From Actinomycetes bacterium (lineage in GTDB: Bacteria > Actinomycetota > Actinomycetes > S36-B12), in assembly GCA_030425745.1 (NCBI GenBank), contig JAUHZW010000109.1, positions 1 through 7,168 on the forward strand: 7,168 nt of DNA. Direction: 5' to 3'. The notes below the pieces were generated by a model. That model was given only the letters and a program-made list of their open reading frames with translations, ran no database searches and was not told the origin of the DNA. Numbering within the stretch: position 1 is the first letter of the stretch; every line of letters starts with the position of its first letter. Both the position numbers and the translations under genes were made by a program. Of this stretch, positions 5,926 through 7,168 are shown one piece after another.

Positions 5926-6466
5926 GGACATCACCTCGGAACTCGATCACGTCCTGCTGACAGAGCAGCAGATCCACGAGCGGCTGGGGGAGCTGGCTCG
6001 CGAGATCGACCGCGACTACGACGGCAAGGACCTGCTCCTCGTCGGCGTGCTCAAAGGCGCGGTCATGGTCATGGCGGATCTCGCTCGCTCGCTGGGCCGC
6101 TCGGCCGACATGGACTGGATGGCGGTGTCGTCCTACGGGTCGGGCACGACCTCCAGCGGTGTGGTCCGGATCCTCAAGGACCTCGATGCGGACCTCGACG
6201 GTCGCCACGTGCTCATCGTCGAGGACATCCTCGACTCGGGCCTGACGCTGTCCTGGCTGATGAAGAACCTCTCCTCGCGGAACCCCGCATCGGTCGAGGT
6301 GTTCACACTGCTGCGCAAGCCGGACGCGCAGAAGGTGAAGATCAACCCGCGGTACATCGGATTCGACATCCCCAACGAGTTCGTCGTCGGCTACGGCCTC
6401 GACTACGCCGAGCGCTACCGCAACCTGCGGTGTGTGGGCACCCTGGCCCCGCACGTCTACAGCTGA
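5915..6466 (+). CDS. hpt: Hypoxanthine phosphoribosyltransferase
   Basis: A 183-residue cytoplasmic purine salvage enzyme that joins hypoxanthine (and usually guanine) to PRPP, giving IMP or GMP and pyrophosphate. V102-E-D-I-L-D-S-G-L-T111 is the PRPP-binding loop; serine in place of threonine at residue 108 is normal in actinobacterial homologues. LKGAV (46-50) and the flexible loop SSYGSGTTSSG (72-82) are present, and the C-terminal PNEFVVGYGLDYAERYRN supplies base and metal contacts. The GTG start at 5915 has GGAG 6 nt upstream (5905-5908), inside the tilS coding sequence. The pyrophosphate released is a substrate for the Ppa encoded at 741-1241. Confidence 0.95.
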   Translation: MEPEDITSELDHVLLTEQQIHERLGELAREIDRDYDGKDLLLVGVLKGAVMVMADLARSLGRSADMDWMAVSSYGSGTTSSGVVRILKDLDADLDGRHVLIVEDILDSGLTLSWLMKNLSSRNPASVEVFTLLRKPDAQKVKINPRYIGFDIPNEFVVGYGLDYAERYRNLRCVGTLAPHVYS

Positions 6467-6478
6467 CGACGTCGACCC

Positions 6479-6534
6479 CGCGCTCGCTTCGCGTTGGGCC
6501 TGTTGCTGCGCTTCGCGCAGGGCGTACTGCGCCC
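6479..6534 (+). terminator. Two adjacent hairpins after hpt (candidate terminator or REP-like element)
   Basis: CTGCGC (6506-6511) and GCGCAG (6515-6520) form a perfect 6-bp stem with a TTC loop. GGGCG (6520-6524) and CGCCC (6530-6534) form a second stem immediately after it. The 9-mer CGCTTCGCG occurs at 6485-6493 and again at 6509-6517. There is no T tract. The structures could end hpt transcription before the ftsH promoter or stabilise its 3' end. Confidence 0.45.
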
Positions 6535-6570
6535 CGCGACGCTCCGCATGAGGCTGTCTGCACCGCGTAG

Positions 6571-6576
6571 TACCGT
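6571..6576 (+). promoter_or_regulatory. Possible -10 element for leaderless ftsH transcription
   Basis: TACCGT (TAnnnT) ends 6 nt before the ATG at 6583, so transcription would begin at or next to the start codon. No Shine-Dalgarno sequence precedes this ATG, which agrees with a leaderless mRNA, a common arrangement in Actinobacteria. No clear -35 hexamer is visible. Confidence 0.35.
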
Positions 6577-6582
6577 GATGAG

Positions 6583-7168
6583 ATGGACCTGAGGAAGCTC
6601 GTTCGCGGCCCGATCTTCTGGATCGCGATGGCCGTGCTCTTCGTGCTGATCGGCTCGAGCTTCATCTCCGGCATCGGTGCGCCCGAGGAGCTCGACACCA
6701 GCACCGCGGTCTCGAAGATCCAGTCCAACGAGGTCGACACCGCGACGATCGTCGATCGTGACCAGGTCCTCGAGCTCACCCTCAAGGACGGCACCAAGGC
6801 CCGCGCCTCGTACGTCGCCGGCCAGGGGGTCAACCTGCAGGAGCTCCTGCAGGAGAAGGCCGACTCCGGGCAGCTGCCCGGCGGCTACAACATCGTCGTT
6901 CCGACCGAGAGCCTGCTCGTCACCCTGCTGGTCTCGCTCCTGCCGATCGCGCTCATCGTCCTGCTGTTCTTCTTCCTGATGACCCAGATGCAGGGTGGCG
7001 GCTCGCGGGTCATGAACTTCGGCAAGTCCAAGGCGAAGATGATCACCAAGGACATGCCGCAGACCACCTTCGCCGATGTCGCGGGCTCGGAAGAGGCTGT
7101 CGAGGAGCTTGAGGAGATCAAGGACTTCCTCGCCGACCCGGAGAAGTTCCAGGCCGTCGGAGCGAAGA
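6583..7168 (+). CDS. ftsH: ATP-dependent zinc metalloprotease FtsH (N-terminal part)
   Basis: The first 195 codons are present; the gene continues past the right edge. FtsH is a hexameric membrane-anchored AAA+ protease that extracts and degrades membrane and unstable cytoplasmic proteins. Residues 11-29 (IFWIAMAVLFVLIGSSFIS) form the first membrane segment, residues 30-108 the extracytoplasmic domain with the S-K-I-Q-S-N-E-V motif, and residues 111-133 the second membrane segment, rich in L, I and F. Then come the basic MNFGKSKAK linker and TTFADVAGSEEAVEELEEIK, the start of the AAA module. Walker A and B, the second region of homology and HExxH lie beyond the window. The hpt-ftsH order is conserved in Actinobacteria. 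The alternative GTG at 6575 is out of frame. Confidence 0.93.
   Translation, partial: MDLRKLVRGPIFWIAMAVLFVLIGSSFISGIGAPEELDTSTAVSKIQSNEVDTATIVDRDQVLELTLKDGTKARASYVAGQGVNLQELLQEKADSGQLPGGYNIVVPTESLLVTLLVSLLPIALIVLLFFFLMTQMQGGGSRVMNFGKSKAKMITKDMPQTTFADVAGSEEAVEELEEIKDFLADPEKFQAVGAK

Noticed and set aside
6016..6250. Serine in place of threonine in the Hpt PRPP loop as a possible defect
   Set aside because: VED-x-x-DSG is common in actinobacterial Hpt proteins and compatible with activity.

Overview
This is a high-GC window with the codon bias and gene order of an actinobacterial chromosome. The run ppa (minus strand), then dacB, zincin-type metalloprotease, tilS, hpt and ftsH (plus strand) is a conserved housekeeping block in Actinobacteria. 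A more distant Propionibacteriales or Micrococcales assignment would be a guess.

Layout: positions 1-604 hold a small minus-strand cluster. It contains the 5' end of an FAD-dependent sulfide:quinone oxidoreductase-like gene (1-153), a strong GC hairpin (216-256), an 80-residue protein with a CxC cysteine cluster (276-518), and a 25-codon ORF (527-604) whose peptide resembles the N-terminus of that 80-residue protein. Upstream lie a plausible promoter (656-685) and three 11-nt GTTC repeats (693-725) resembling an actinobacterial PHO box. Next is the inorganic pyrophosphatase gene ppa (741-1241, minus), divergent from the plus-strand genes.

From 1343 to the end everything reads plus: dacB (PBP4-type D,D-carboxypeptidase), a three-copy 15-bp tandem repeat, a class I mannose-6-phosphate isomerase, a HExxH metalloprotease of the DUF2342 family, tilS, hpt (overlapping tilS by 11 bp), a hairpin-rich gap, and the first 195 codons of ftsH, possibly leaderless.

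The block mixes cell-wall maturation (DacB), tRNA-Ile2 anticodon modification (TilS), purine salvage (Hpt), pyrophosphate removal (Ppa; Hpt itself releases pyrophosphate) and membrane protein quality control (FtsH). manA is the least expected member. I see no mobile element, CRISPR array, tRNA or rRNA. No clearly new system is visible; the most unusual material is the 1-740 regulatory and small-ORF region.
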